DNA from: Cavia porcellus
Lineage: Eukaryota > Chordata > Mammalia > Rodentia > Caviidae
DNA: 64,000 bases
NCBI RefSeq assembly: GCF_034190915.1
Contig: NW_026947488.1
Coordinates: 5,404,501 to 5,468,500, forward strand
Direction: 5' to 3'
The position numbers were made by a program, and so were the translations under genes. The notes below the pieces were generated by a model. The model made no database searches. It saw only the letters and a program-made list of their open reading frames with translations, and was not told where the DNA came from. How positions within the stretch are numbered: position 1 is the first letter of the stretch; every line of letters begins with the position of its first letter. Shown here one piece after another: positions 12,904 to 24,439 of this stretch.

Positions 12904-13811
12904 AGCATTTTCAGGTTGCACTTGGCTTCCTCCCTGGCTCAGTCAAATTCCTTTTCTCCAGTAACCCACTATTCAATTCATCCGGAACCGATGGAACCAC
13001 CATGAAATGACAAATCATGGAAAAGGATCCTAAATAATTTTTTGAACGGTTATGGTCACTCATTCAATGTCGTCCTGGTAACTGTCTACCTTTGGCAGTT
13101 TGGAAGTGCTGCTGGGGTTTAGAACTAAGCTCTGGGGCTGTCTGAAGAGGAGAGAGAATTTGGCTCCTAAATCTTACAGGTGGTGGCCCCTGCAGTTGGG
13201 TTTGCTAAGAGGTCTTTGGTTCTGCCAGAGATTATGAGTTCCTGGGATCAGGGCAAGTGTGGTATGGATGGAAACCACCAGCCAAGCTTCCGGCATGGAA
13301 GGAAGCTTGCAGAGGATGTGGAGCATTTGTTCACTAGGGCCCATGTCTGCAGGGCAGCAGCTGCTGTTGGGGAGTGTGGAAGGCGCGTAGGAAGGTGCTG
13401 TGAGGAGCCAGTGTTCAGGATGACAGTGCAGGGAAAGGGCTCTTCTAGTTGGTTCTTCTGCTGCAGGCAGCTCTGTGACACTCCCAGCACCTGGAGGTCT
13501 GCACAGGTAGCACTTCCAGGTCCCAAGTGCAGGGGAGGCTCTGCTCAGATCCCGAGTGTGTCAGGGCACTTGTGCTCTGCTTTGGCTCCTGAGCCCATGG
13601 CCTGAAACTCGAGAGAGCTCCCACTCCCAGCAAGGCTTTACCAGACTCACCACTTCCCATCTCCAGAGGATGTTTACACCAAAAGCCTCTGTTCCATATG
13701 GTTCTCTGAGGCTCTGGACTTTCTCAGGCCACAGGAGCCCACCTGGCATAGGACATGTGTTGGGACTGAAGTCTTGTGCCTCTCAAAATCAAAGCCATTT
13801 GGTTATTAAGA
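12904..13811. other. Unique DNA, no gene seen
   Basis: No repeat or exon was recognised. The 141-codon frame at 13180-13605 (+) overlaps two minus-strand frames and shows no domain. Confidence 0.45.
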
Positions 13812-13962
13812 GAAGTGGCTCTCTGAGAGGCTGGGGCAGGAAGTTTGCAAATTTGAGCTGTGCCTGGGGAGCTTAGAAGCTTGGGAAGACCCTGTGTAAA
13901 CACATAGACAAATGGCTGGATGTGTAGCTCAGTGCGGAGGCCCTGAGTTCAATCTCTAGGAC
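13812..13962 (+). mobile_element. B1-dID dimeric SINE
   Basis: A B1-like right part (GAGAGGCTGGGGCAGGAAGT, then a TTTGAGCTGTGCCTGGGGAG block and AGACCCTGTGTAAA) runs into a tRNA/ID part: GGCTGGATGTGTAGCTCAGTG, CCCTGAGTTCAATCTCTAGGAC. B1-then-ID is the order described for B1-dID families of non-muroid rodents. The purine microsatellite that follows occupies the tail position. Confidence 0.7.
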
Positions 13963-13973
13963 GGGGAGGGAGG

Positions 13974-14036
<63 letters not shown>

Positions 14037-14037
14037 G
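13963..14037 (+). repeat. (GGGA)n/(GA)n microsatellite
   Basis: About 75 bases of pure purine: four GGGA-like units, then roughly 25 GA dinucleotides, closing with AAAGAGG. It probably grew from the A/G-rich tail of the preceding SINE. A homopurine mirror tract of this length can form triplex (H-DNA) in vitro. Confidence 0.95.
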
Positions 14038-14182
14038 CACTGGGCATGGTGGTGCATGCCAGCAATCTCAGCACATGGGAGACTGAGGCAGGAGGATCAT
14101 TGTAAATTCAAGGACAGCCTAAACTACATGGCAAGACCCTTAAAATCCAAAATAAATAAATAAATATCAAAAAAAAAAAAAG
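14038..14182 (+). mobile_element. B1-type (7SL-derived) SINE
   Basis: A clear B1 monomer: CTGGGCATGGTGGTGCATGC, CAGCAATCTCAGCAC, GAGACTGAGGCAGGAGGATC, ATTCAAGGACAGCC, ACTACATGGCAAGACCCTTA, then an (AATA)n and poly-A tail (about 14145-14182). It sits directly after the (GA)n tract. Confidence 0.88.
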
Positions 14183-14779
14183 GAAAAGACAGAGTTGTGG
14201 ACACGCAGGTGTCCAGGCCAGAGGGCCCAGGTGGAGGCCCTCTCTTGCCTTCACACCTTCCGCTCCCCCATTGCATGTTTGTGACCTGGCCCAGAACAGT
14301 GAGCCAGGATCTCGCTGCCTGCTCCTGCTCTGCTCGAATGCATCCTGCAAGTTTGTGACTTTCATGAAGACTTCCTGATGACTGCCGGCCTGGCCTGTAT
14401 GATCTTCCCATCCCACAGCGGGGCGTCCCTGGGTCTGCCCGGGAAGACTCTGCTAACTGCCTCTGTGAGTGGGCTCGGCTCAGCTGAGCAGAGTGGGAGC
14501 CGCTTTCCTTTACCAAGCCTCCCATTTGTAGGTATTGTTTTGAAGTTGCTGGGGGCATTAGAACCTTCCAGGTCTTTGCCTGGTGACCAACAGGACAGAG
14601 CTTTGTCCTTTCCAGCAGGGCCTCCTTTTGCAGAGGTGCCTGCCTCCTGCGGAGGTGGCTCTGCTCTCCCTGGGGTCTCGGAGCCACCCCATCACATAGA
14701 TCTCTTAGTGGATGTTCTATAAGCCTGAAGGTTTGTTTCCTTTTTCTTTTCTTTTCTTTCATTCTTTTTTTTTTAAACC
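14183..14779. other. Unique DNA, no gene seen
   Basis: Moderately GC-rich. A T/C-rich run with TTTTCT units ends it (14732-14776). The minus-strand open frame spanning 14124-14762 runs through the B1 element and its poly-A tract, so it is not a gene. Confidence 0.5.
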
Positions 14780-15040
14780 ATTCTATACTTTAACTAAATT
14801 AAGAATCTGGCTGTGAAACTTGGCTTTTAAAGGCTTCTTAATTTTTAGACTGACTCACTAATACTGTAGGGTATTTCGCAGAATTCTTATTTTAAAAGGT
14901 GGTACATTGCCAAAGCAATTCATTTTCTCACTATGAGAAATTACGCAGGCGTCTAAAGTCTTCTTAATGCTTGAATCTGTGTTTCCAATCAAACTGTGCA
15001 ACACTCCTACCACCTTACGTGAAAAAGTACACAGAATCCC
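14780..15040. other. AT-rich block, possible conserved noncoding element
   Basis: AT-rich, non-repetitive sequence with homeodomain-like sites (TTAATTTTTAG, CTTAATGC, CAATCAAA) inside GC-richer DNA. Enhancer-like by composition only. Confidence 0.22.
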
Positions 15041-15589
15041 ACGGTTTGATTATCCCCCTCCCCCGGAGACTGTAAAATAATGTCTCTCTCTCTGTTTTCA
15101 CTGTGGGGTTTGTTTTTGTTTTTGCCTCTTTCACTGCTACCCACAGCGGGAGCGGGGCCCTGCAACAGGGAAGGAGAGGGGCCAGTGACTGAGGTCTCCT
15201 GGGCCACCCACACCCTGGATTCACCTAGCCACGGGCTCAAGGGCCCTTGCTGCAGAGCTAGGAGAACATGGGGGCCATCAGGCCCACAGACCTGTTTTTT
15301 TCTATTGAGCAGGCTGGCAATATGCAGGCACCGGGTTGCCTCTCTAAGTAACATAAACATCAACGCTGGCTGTTTTTCCAGCATTTTTAAAATGCTCTGT
15401 GGTCCACACCCCCCTGCACATGAAGCAGACCCGGTGTGCAAGTCTCCCCGGCTTCCTGCAGGCGAGGGCTCCCCGTGGTGCGCCTTCGCCCTGCTCCCCA
15501 CATCCTTGCACCAGCCCAGCGATGCCTGTTATGCTCAGCTGCCCAGTTCCGGCTCATAGAGTGTTAATCTCATTCCCTTAAAAACTTCA

Positions 15590-15960
15590 GCAGGGAATGA
15601 ATGCCCATCACTAGCGGACTGGTTTAACAAATTATGGTGTGTCTCAGCATCATAATGCTCTGCAGCCGATAAAAAGAATGAGGCAGCGCTATGTATACAG
15701 ATGCGGAATAAGTTTTGAGATAAATTGCCCAGTGGAAGAAAGCAAAGTGCAGGCACCGTGTGTAGAATGTGCTGCCATTTGTTTAAGGGACACCTACGTC
15801 TGTACACTACATCTGTATCTTTGCATATCGTATCTCCAGGGGACTGCACTGGGTAGCAGCCTGGCTTTCCACGGTGTGCCCTTTTATGCATTTGGATTCT
15901 TTAACTACGAGCATGCATTGTCTACTTAATGTAATAAATGAGCAAAATATTAAAAACCTA
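15590..15960 (+). mobile_element. L1 (L1M-type) 3' end
   Basis: The sequence follows the end of old L1 elements: AATTATGGTGTGTCTCAGCA, a GCAGCCGATAAAAAGAATGAGG block, GATAAATTGCCCAGTGGAAG, then AAGCAAAGTGCAGGCACCGT and GCTGCCATTTGTTTAAGG. It corresponds to the last ORF2 bases plus 3' UTR. Strongly 5'-truncated; no coding capacity. Confidence 0.75.
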
Positions 15961-18900
15961 TTAGTGAATTTGCTGTTTAAATAAAACCCATGGAAAATTA
16001 ATGCTTTTATAAACAGGGGAGTCTCTCTCTCTCTCATCTTTGGCTTAAGGTAAGAGCTACATTGTGAGGGAAAATGCATTCTAGTTTGATTTCTAGAGTC
16101 AATGTAGAAAGTGTAAGCATAATTTCCAATGGTGCAGAATGAACCAGGTCAAATTCATTTTTTAAAAAGACTCAGTCCATTGCTGTGTCTCTCCTCATAT
16201 TTCCTAGTGACTCGGGCCCATTTGACATACAGTTTGGCAGTGCAGGCTGGTGGGTTGGTGCTGTCATCTCTGTTCTGACGCCTGAGAACACTCTGCCTGG
16301 AGACTTAGTCCAGGCCTGGGTAGCGGAAAGGTGGCAGCTTGGATCTAGCAGACCTTGTAAGCAGTGTCACGCAGGGTGAGCCATAGAGGCAGGTGGAGGG
16401 TGGGGAGCTAGGCCTGAGGACACCTGCCGGTTGGAGACATTGGCTGTCCCCAGAAGTCCTGCCTGGGGCTGTCTGAAGTGGTTGGAAGTGTTATCAAGAA
16501 GCCCAGACATTCAGGCATTGGTTGATCCATTAAAGAAAACTATGGTTGAGGTGATTCAGCACACGCTCTCCTCCGGCACCAAAGGGGTGGCCAGCTGTTC
16601 TGGGTGCAGACGGGCAGGATGCCATCCTACCCCAATCGCTCTGGCCTGAGCATCCACTTTTACTCACAAGCCAGAAGGGAGTCAGTGAGTTGGACCTGTG
16701 AATTCATGTCTGGCGGTGCCTGGGTTGGCAACTGTCACTGACCTGTTGATGAAAGCATAGTTGCAAACGAAGAGTGACACAGGAGCCTAGCGTGCTCAGG
16801 TCCTGGGCTCAAGTCCTCAGCACTGGGGGGGAAAGGACAGGGATTTTCTTCCTTAGGGGCCAACTCCTTCCAAGTCATCTGACTACATGCATGTGTTAGA
16901 TTTAGCTCATGGTTGGGTTGAAATAAGAACCACAGAGCACTAACAACAGCACCTGGTATGTCCTAGGTCCACGTCACTCTTTCCTTTTTATCATATGACA
17001 AGTCCCCCGCCCCAACTTTTAAGAACAACAGATGCAGGAGGACTTCTTTTGGGCAGTGGCCTTGGTTTGCTCAACACTGAGCATTTAGTAAGTGCCCTTT
17101 TGTGCCTGAGCTGAGCAGCAGGAGACAGAGGCCTGGTGCCCGTCTGCCCTCCTGTCTAGGCTTCTGCTTTGGTAAGTGAAGTTATCTGTGTGCCGTCCAC
17201 AGTTGTTGGGTTGAGCTGAGAGGTCAGATGTAAGATCCTCCAAATCTGAAATATTTATTCTAGGCTCCCCTGTGGAACCAGTTTTCCAGGAAGGGAACAG
17301 GAATAAAAGTAGGTACTTGGAATATGGGGAGAACCATGTTCTGACAGAGAGGAACACACAGCTTTGGGAGCAGAGAGGCGGGAGTCCAATCTAGGCCAGG
17401 GCTCTTGCAAGAGGTACTCCGTGGCATTCAGAAAACCGAAAACAAATCACCCACTTCCCAGTTTCCCCTTAAATGCAAAGGTCTTCATGTTGTTTTAAAC
17501 AAGAATCCGATCCCATGCGAACACTGGAGACATTGGTAGCCAGGTAAAGGCTTTGTCTTTCCCTCCGAGAAGGGAAAGAATGATTGGGGCTCACAATTGA
17601 TGTGTTGACTGCTGGCTTCCTCAGGCTTCTAGAATTATAAACAGGACTCAAGTGGTTCCATTGCCTGTTCTAGATACGGGTCATGAAGGCTGGGCCCATG
17701 TCAGTGGTCTGCGGTCCTTGGTCAGAAGGATGTCTGCTGTGGGATTTTGAAACCTGAAAGTCAGATGCTGAGACTGTTCTTGCTTTCTCCGGTAGAGCGC
17801 TGGCCTCTTCTCGCAGGCCTAAGAGTGTATCTCTAAGTCCTCTTTCTGCCCTCCTTTGAAATGCTCAGATCACATCAGAGAATATCACCACACGTAGGCA
17901 GGCTGCAGGCCCCAGTGCTCCCGGGATGGACGCCCCACTCTCAGGCTTCTGAGTAGCAGGCCTGCCTGTGTTGCTGTGGCCCAGTGCTTGCAGCCTTCCT
18001 GCAGCGGGGCCATGTGCCCTGGTGCTCAGCACGATGACATGTGATGTGCCCTTACCCGCTGCACACCACACCCAGGTGAGCTCCGTTCTAGACCAGAGCT
18101 TCCCTCGGTTCATGGGGTGCCAGAGACTAAGTTGAGACCTCCCCTGTGCCTGCCTCAATAGAGCCTTCTCTAAGAGAGTTGTGGTGTGAGCCATTCAAAC
18201 ACAAATGATCCGGAAAAGAAACATTGAGTGCAATCTCTGCTTTTTCTAAAGGCAACAAAAATTGAAAGCTTGGATGGGAGGGGCAGCAAGGATGGGCCTG
18301 GGAGGCTACATTTTCCTCTTGCGTTCGCTTAGCGGGTGTCAGTAGGGTGGCTGGTCTGCAAGGACACTGAGCATTGGGGCTGGGCACGCAGGGAGACAGA
18401 CAGACTCCCAAGGGACAGAGAGACTGAAGCAAGGGGTCAGCGACACTGTAAGCGGAGCAGGCAGTGAGCACAGTGCTGCGGTTTGGAGAAGAAGAAAGCA
18501 GTGGGGTTGGGAAAGGGCTAGGCGCAGGGAGGATGCAGGTGTCCAGTGTGAGATGGGGCTGGAGCCACAAAGGTGTCAAGAAATAGCATTCCAGGAAGAA
18601 GGAGCAGTGATCTTGAGGCCTTGAGGTGACAGGGAGCCAGGCTGCAGGCCAGGTGGAAAGCCTAGGTCATCGGTCCTCAAGCAGATTTCCTCCTGTGCCC
18701 TGGCTGGTTGGTGGCACTTGCGAGAGCAAGGAGTGGAGGCCCGACTCTCGTGGGGTGGGCTGAGCAGCAGATGGCTGATGCTCACAGTGCAGGGGACTCT
18801 GGGGCGACCTCTGCGTGGGCCGGGCATGGCGGGAGGGGGTATCTCGAGAGAAGTACAGCATTTTGGAGGTCAGGACTATATAGCAGCAGGACTCTGAGAA

Positions 18901-19499
18901 CAAAACCAGGTCTCTGGACCCAAGAGAGATGTTACCAGCCTCTCCTCTGCAACTCCAGCCCTAGGCTGATGGAGGCCTGGTGAGTCCCGTGAAGATGACC
19001 GAAGGGCAAGGGAGCTGGGGGAGAGAGAAGGCATCAGACTTGCAAAGAAGCATCAAAGCACCAGAAGGGCCTTGGGTCCATGCTGGGCCCTCTTAGATGG
19101 GGAAACAGGCTCAGTGGGAGCTTTAGCTCCCTAGATTTTAACTTGATGTCCTTCCCAGGCAGCAGCCCTGCAGCCCAGTCCCATCTGTCTCTCCCGGGGC
19201 TGTGGCAAGGACGCAGCCCACACCTACTGGCCGTGTTTACCAGAGAGCGTATTCTCTACCTGCAGCCCGCAGACCTGGTGCAGTGGCTCAAGGTGGTCAG
19301 CAGAAGTGATTTTCATGAGTTGCCTCGTCTGAGGGCTGGGACAGAATAATGGTCCATAATTAGCAGGTGCAGACCAATAGAGATGTCAGAGGCTTGCAAA
19401 ACTCTGGGCTCTTGTACACCAGGGAGGACTGGAGGAGGCGAAGTGCCCGGCTCAGGCCTGGCACACGGTAGGCACTTGCTCAATAAGCTCAGCCTCCCC
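15961..19499. other. Unique DNA with minor SINE/MIR relics, no gene seen
   Basis: No exon was recognised. Weak relics: an ID-like half element at about 16785-16835 (GTCCTGGGCTCAAGTCCTCAG), a MIR-like 3' region at 16900-16990, and a MIR/L2 terminus at 19450-19495 (CCTGGCACACGGTAGGCACT...CAATAA). A (CT)n run sits at 16022-16036. Overlapping chance frames of up to 150 codons show no domain. Confidence 0.4.
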
Positions 19500-19760
19500 A
19501 TCCCTTCCCAGGGAACATTACATTAAGTAATTGCTTTAGTGGCCAAGTTATATATTACCGAGAATGAACCTGGCTCCAACTTATCATTCTCTTTTACTGT
19601 TTTGCCTAGAGAGGTTTTTGTGGCAGCTCAGAAAGCCAGAAATGAATAAGGAGAGAGGTGACTTTAAAGGCAGGCGTTTAGCAGAAGTGAAAATTAAACA
19701 ACTCAGCCAAAATCAAAGCCTGGTAGTGCCTTGCCTGCATGAATGCGGAGATTAATTACT
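19500..19760. other. AT-rich block, possible conserved noncoding element
   Basis: Compact AT-rich island with ATTACATTAAGTAATTG, GGAGATTAATTACTG and several AAATTAAAC-type sites, non-repetitive, between GC-rich flanks. The function is inferred from motif density only. Confidence 0.28.
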
Positions 19761-19854
19761 GCCCTCTGGGGCTCTTCCCAGTGCTGGGAGTCTGCAGAAA
19801 GCCTCTCTTTTGACCCTCTTTTGGCTCTATTCCATTGTTTTGGAGTTGTAGCTC

Positions 19855-19965
19855 CATTTTCCAGAGGTGGATACTGAGGTTCAGAGAGGTGCAAGTCCTT
19901 GTCTGAGGTCACACAGAAGAAATGGTGTGGTGGAAATGAGACCCTGTCTCACTCAGGGTCACTGC
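19855..19965 (-). mobile_element. MIR SINE fragment
   Basis: The reverse-complement MIR core is plain on the plus strand: CATTTTCCAGAGGTGG, CTGAGGTTCAGAGAGGTGCA, then CTGAGGTCACACAG. Confidence 0.7.
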
Positions 19966-20929
19966 TTGGCTGGTGGAGCGTCTCATCTTGCCAGGTCACA
20001 GAGTCCAGAGGAGGGTCCCTCCTCTGAGCAGGAAGAAGAAAGGGTGGCGACGGCAGGCGCAGTGGAGAGGGAGACAAAGTCCACCCTGACCCACCTAGGC
20101 GAAGAGTCCCAGGCCTCAGGTGTTGATCAAGAGGAGCTAAACTACAACAGCAGAAGGCCCTGGTGACCACAGTTGCAGTGCAAGGAAGAAAACACGTCTG
20201 GGGAAGCATCTCTGATGCAAGGACTCTGGGTGGTGGTCACAGGGAGCAACGGGCCTTTGGGTGCCCAGAACCCTGCTCCCCAGCATCCTCCCAAGACACT
20301 GTCACATTTCCACACTTCGCACTAGCTGGCTGAAGCCTTGCTCTAGGCTCGTGGCTCTTCTCAGGAGAAGTCTGAGGTCCAGAGGGCTTGAATCATGCAG
20401 AAAAAGACAGCACTCATTCCTTTAATGAGAACCCCCGCTGTCCATCCAGGGGCCGAGCCCTGAAAGGGAGGGAGGGGCTTGTGTTTAACCCACACCACTG
20501 AGAAGGCGAGGACAAGCAGAATGCATTTTTAAACAATTTACCCAAGAAGATTAGCAACAGGGTTTTGTGGTCCCACCCTGGGACAAGTGTTCCCTTCTGT
20601 CCCCACGCACCGTGCGTGTCCTCCAAGGCCCACTTTCTGGGTGTTCTGGAGAACGGGGCTTGATTATGAGACAGTTTATGTCAAGAAGGGTTGGCCTCTG
20701 TTGGTTTCCACCCAGTGCCAGCCTTTGCCCCTCAAAAACTTAAGGGACAGGATGAGCCAGGCATCCAAACCGTGAAACAGAAGTTCTATTTAGTGTCTCT
20801 TTCCTAATTCGCTGAGAGATACACAGGAGTCCCGGCACTGCCCTGGGAGGCTGGGCAGAACAGAGAATCTCTATGAAGTCCATGAAAGGCGGCGAAGAGT
20901 CCCGGAGCATCTGCTAGGATCAGGGGCCG
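19966..20929. other. Unique DNA, no gene seen
   Basis: GC-rich sequence with no recognisable repeat, exon or RNA gene. Confidence 0.45.
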
Positions 20930-21540
20930 CAGTCGGACTGTCTGCAGCCCTGAATAGACCTCGCTCTTCATTTCAAATAATTAGCGAGTCTCTTGCAAGT
21001 GCCCTGAGTCAAACACACAGGGCATCCTTATGCCTGAATGTGATCTAATAAGGTAATCCTTTTCATTTCTGTGCCATCTAATCAATAGGGAAAATACAGC
21101 ATATTTATAACCAACAATTAGGCTTTCATTTCACTTTCCCTTCGTCACTCATCAACAAACACCGGCCCCAAACCCCATCCCCAAATCGGAGCCATGTTCA
21201 TCCCGTCAATCAAATCTTCCTGGGTGCAGGGAAGTTTGCACAGCACAGCTATGGTATTAAAAAAAAAAAAGTCCACTAAGGATTTTTAAATTCACACATC
21301 ATGCTGCAAGATGGATTTCAGCATTAACCAGCAGCATTATTAAGAGCTGGCAGCTCAGAAGGGGGAGATGTCCTTAAGGGGCCCTGTTGGTATACACATT
21401 GTGTTATCAAGTAATATAATCAAGCAAAGTAAATGAACTCATTATGATTGGCTTTTTATTTCCCGCTTGTCAGGAGTCATAACTGTATGAAGCGTTCTCC
21501 GCCTCGATCAATTAGAAAATCAATACCTTGGTATTTGTGG
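20930..21540. other. Best candidate conserved noncoding / enhancer-like element
   Basis: About 600 bases of AT-rich, non-repetitive sequence packed with transcription-factor-like sites: AATAATTAGCGAG, a GTGATCTAATAAGG phrase, TCTAATCAATAGG, CAACAATTAGGC, CCCGTCAATCAAATC, TGAACTCATTATGATTGG and GATCAATTAGAAAATCAAT. ATTA/TAAT and ATCAAT (homeodomain, TALE and CUT-type) words dominate. This texture is typical of developmental enhancers conserved across vertebrates. An 11-base A run lies at about 21259-21270. No open frame is coherent across it. Confidence 0.4.
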
Positions 21541-22454
21541 AGAGCATCTCTTAGAGGAAGGAAGTGAGAGGAAATGTTTGGGGAAACATTGGGGAAATGA
21601 TTTGAGAGCAGTCACTCCTCTTGGTAGTGTTGGTGCTGAGACAAGCACTTTGTCGCTGGCTGGCTTGGGTGGCAAACGGTTTGTCCACGATCCCTGAGGA
21701 GCGAGGGTGAGCGCGCTGGTGAACATCTCCCTTTCTGGCCCGTACCCAGCCCCGGTAGGGGAGGCTTCTGCCCTGGGTAGTGTTGGCTTATGCTTCATTT
21801 GTGTGGCAGGGCACTGTGCCGTCTTGGGCCTCATGACTATAGAGGTGGCAGGAGCTACTGTCAAGGATCCCAGCAGCTTCGGCTGTGATTTTACAAGCGG
21901 GGCTTGCCCCACTGTCTGGATTGTTGATTTTGCAAAATATGGAAAATATCAAATGGATGCACCACAGAGTCCATGTATCATAAAGCCACACATCTCCTTC
22001 GCTGCCTTGGACGGTTACTCCTTTCTGTCTCCTTGCCCGTGGGTTATTTTGAAGGAAACGCTGACTGTCATGAATGTTTTTGTGCAAATCTCTAAAAGAT
22101 ACAGACTTCAAAAAAACAGGAACACTATCTCATTATCTCCTCTAAAAAGTGATCGCTTCCTTCATGTCATGTATCAAATTTGTGTGCAGATTTTCCTGAT
22201 TGCCTCATAACTTTAAGTAACACTTACTCAGGATCAAATGATGCTCACACAGTACCATGGGTACTTGGTGGATGCATCTCCTGGGTTTTAGTCTGTAGTT
22301 ACTCTTTCTCTCTGTCCTAAAGCTGATTGGTCATCAAACATCGTTGAATTTCTCATGATCTGGGTTTTTCTGGTTGCATCCCATGGTTAAGATGGAAATG
22401 TTCTAAATAGTTCCTGTCTTCCTCATTTATGAACTGAAAAGATTTTCTATAAAG
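21541..22454. other. Unique DNA, no gene seen
   Basis: A 167-codon plus-strand frame (21707-22210) overlaps minus-strand frames and has no recognisable domain; I treat it as chance. 21900-22220 becomes AT-rich and could extend the regulatory-looking block before it. Confidence 0.4.
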
Positions 22455-22645
22455 AAACACCTTCCAGCAAGATGTGGTAGCGTCACACCCTAAGAGGCTG
22501 AGGGAGGAAGATCTCAAGTTGGAGGCAGCCAGGGCAATGTAGAAAATTAGCAAAAGCTTGTCCCAAAATAAAAAAAGCTAGTGATGTAGCTTAGTGCAAG
22601 GAACCTAGGTTCAATCCTTTGTACCTGGAGAGCAAATGGGATGGG
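22455..22645 (+). mobile_element. B1-dID dimeric SINE
   Basis: B1 part: AGCAAGATGTGGTAGCGTCA, a CCCTAAGAGGCTGAGGGAGG block and GCAGCCAGGGCAATGTAG. An A-rich linker (CCAAAATAAAAAAAGC) leads to the ID part: TAGTGATGTAGCTTAGTGCA, CTAGGTTCAATCCTTTGTACC. Moderately diverged, B1-first order. Confidence 0.75.
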
Positions 22646-23169
22646 CTGCCTTTATCAAAACTCTTCAGTTCTGATGCTGATATATAGGTCTTAATTTTTT
22701 AAAAAATGAGTATTGAACATTTTTCTTTATTTTGTAGTTTTCAAAATAGCGAGTTAGTTCCCCAGTATCCTCTCCAGGTGCCCAGCAAATGCTTCTATGT
22801 CTGCCCACTGCAATCACTGCCCTCTGCTGCCCTGCTCTGGGCGGGGAAATACCCCTCGCCTTTGCGGCATGGGCCCCACCATGCCTAGCTTTCTGTTCAA
22901 ATCTCAGCCCCACCGAGAGTGCAGTGAGACACAGTGCTCGCGCAGAACACAACCCCGCCTCCCTTGCACCTTGTGGCCAACCGATTCTGCTTCTCCCTTG
23001 ACAGTCTAACAAATTGGGTCTTGTTATTTACCCAATTTGCTAATTCATCAAATGGTTGTAATGAATTTCTGGGCTATAGGGGTGCTTTATAAAAGCAATA
23101 AAGCAAAAACAAATTAACAAACCCAGCTTCCCACCCTCCCCAAATCCCAACAAGCTACTCGCCCCAGGT

Positions 23170-23457
23170 CTAGAGCTCCCTGCCTCTGTCCCTTGACTTT
23201 GGCTTCGTGATGGCCTCGAACACTTGGGTCATATCTTTCATCCTGCAGGTCAGCTGTACTCTGTGGCCACCCTCACTGCCATAGGGCAGCGCATGGATTT
23301 CCACTCCCTTGTCCATGTCGTGGGGTTGGTTTATTTGCTGCATCTTCAGTGAAGAAAAGCAATTGCTAAGGTCTGCTCACACGTGGTGGTCCTCCTCGTT
23401 CTTAGGGTTGTCTCCTATTTTCTGTGGGTAGATTGCTGCAGTGTGGAAGACCCCCAA
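23170..23457 (-). pseudogene. Coding-like fragment, possible retrocopy 3' end or terminal exon
   Basis: On the minus strand an ATG at 23343-23341 opens 57 codons ending in TAG (23172-23170). The translation looks protein-like, containing HALPYGSEGGHRVQL and CRMKDMTQVFEAITK, with a balanced charge mix and no low complexity. The same frame reads back through 11 more sense codons to a TGA (23379-23377), and beyond that through another 20 or so plausible codons (including PQKIGDNPKNEEDHH). The TGA could be a decayed CGA. The sequence after the stop is AT-rich and UTR-like, with no obvious poly-A tail. I do not recognise the family. Alternatives: a real terminal exon (a pyrimidine-rich stretch and AG precede the ATG) or chance. 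Confidence 0.3.
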
Positions 23458-24439
23458 AATGACTGGCCGCCTTCATCTGAAGAATAATTGATCGCTGTTG
23501 ACACAGTCTGAGAACAAGGTCCAGTCTACCCGGCAAAGCAGGCTTGCCTGGAGAGAAATAAGTTGGTCCCACTTGGCTCTGAAATGCACGTAAAGATGAA
23601 AAGATGGGGAAGAGGAAGAGCAGTGGATGTGCTCTGAGAAGTCCCCAAGCATTGCCCGCTCTGCCCTCCACCAGTCCTATCGGGCAGCGACAATCAGACA
23701 GGCGCATTCCCACTGTTCAGACGGGGGCAGGAGCAGAGGCTCAGTGCCAGGCACTTGTCACTAGGCTGCTGGGGGGCGCAGGCCAAAGGAAGGCCAACCT
23801 TTGACCTGGGTAGTGTTCGTCTTGGACTGTCTTACCCAATGCAGCAAAGACTCCAAAGTGTCACCCTGAGTCAAACTGGAAATTGGGAATGTCTGCTCTA
23901 TGTGTAGGCCCTGTCTCCCAGCACAGAGCAATGTACGCTCAGTGGGCTTTCGTGAGGACACCTCTCCGGGTTTCGTTACTCTGTCTCTGTCTGCTCAGTT
24001 CCTTTGGCTCTCCATTTCCCTCTTTCCTGTCTCCTTCTACCTCCTCCTCTTCTTTTCTCGCACTCGTCTATGGCTCTCTTCCCCTCCCTTCTGAGTCTCT
24101 TCTCTCTCTCCAGTCCTCATCTCTAGTGTTCTCTCCTCTGCTCCCCATTCGCCCTCCTCCTCATGCCTGGCTATGGAGGCTACGGCTGGCTCTGCCACCT
24201 GTGGATCACAGTGACTCCCTGACCCCAGGATTAAGTGTGGGATATGCTTGTTGCCATGAAGCACCTAAAACCACGAGACAGGCAGGGCTACGGCCCCGCA
24301 GGCAAGACTGTTGTCAGGTTTTTGAAGCAGTTCCCAGCATCCTTGAAATGCAAAAAATAAGTCCTTCCCTTGACCCTGAAATCATATGCGACATCTTAGT
24401 CATTCCATATAATTTGGAAGAAGCATTAATAGAACATAG
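23458..24439. other. Unique DNA, no gene supported
   Basis: The plus-strand frame 23883-24455 (190 codons) is the longest one outside the repeats. It is driven by a pyrimidine-rich Ser/Leu/Pro stretch (about 23990-24160) and lacks domains or signal features I would trust. A (CTC/TCT)-rich run lies at 24020-24130. Confidence 0.45.

Noticed and set aside
14124..14762. 212-codon minus-strand open frame
   Set aside because: Its C-terminal part is the reverse translation of a B1 SINE and its poly-A tail, and the rest has no family resemblance.
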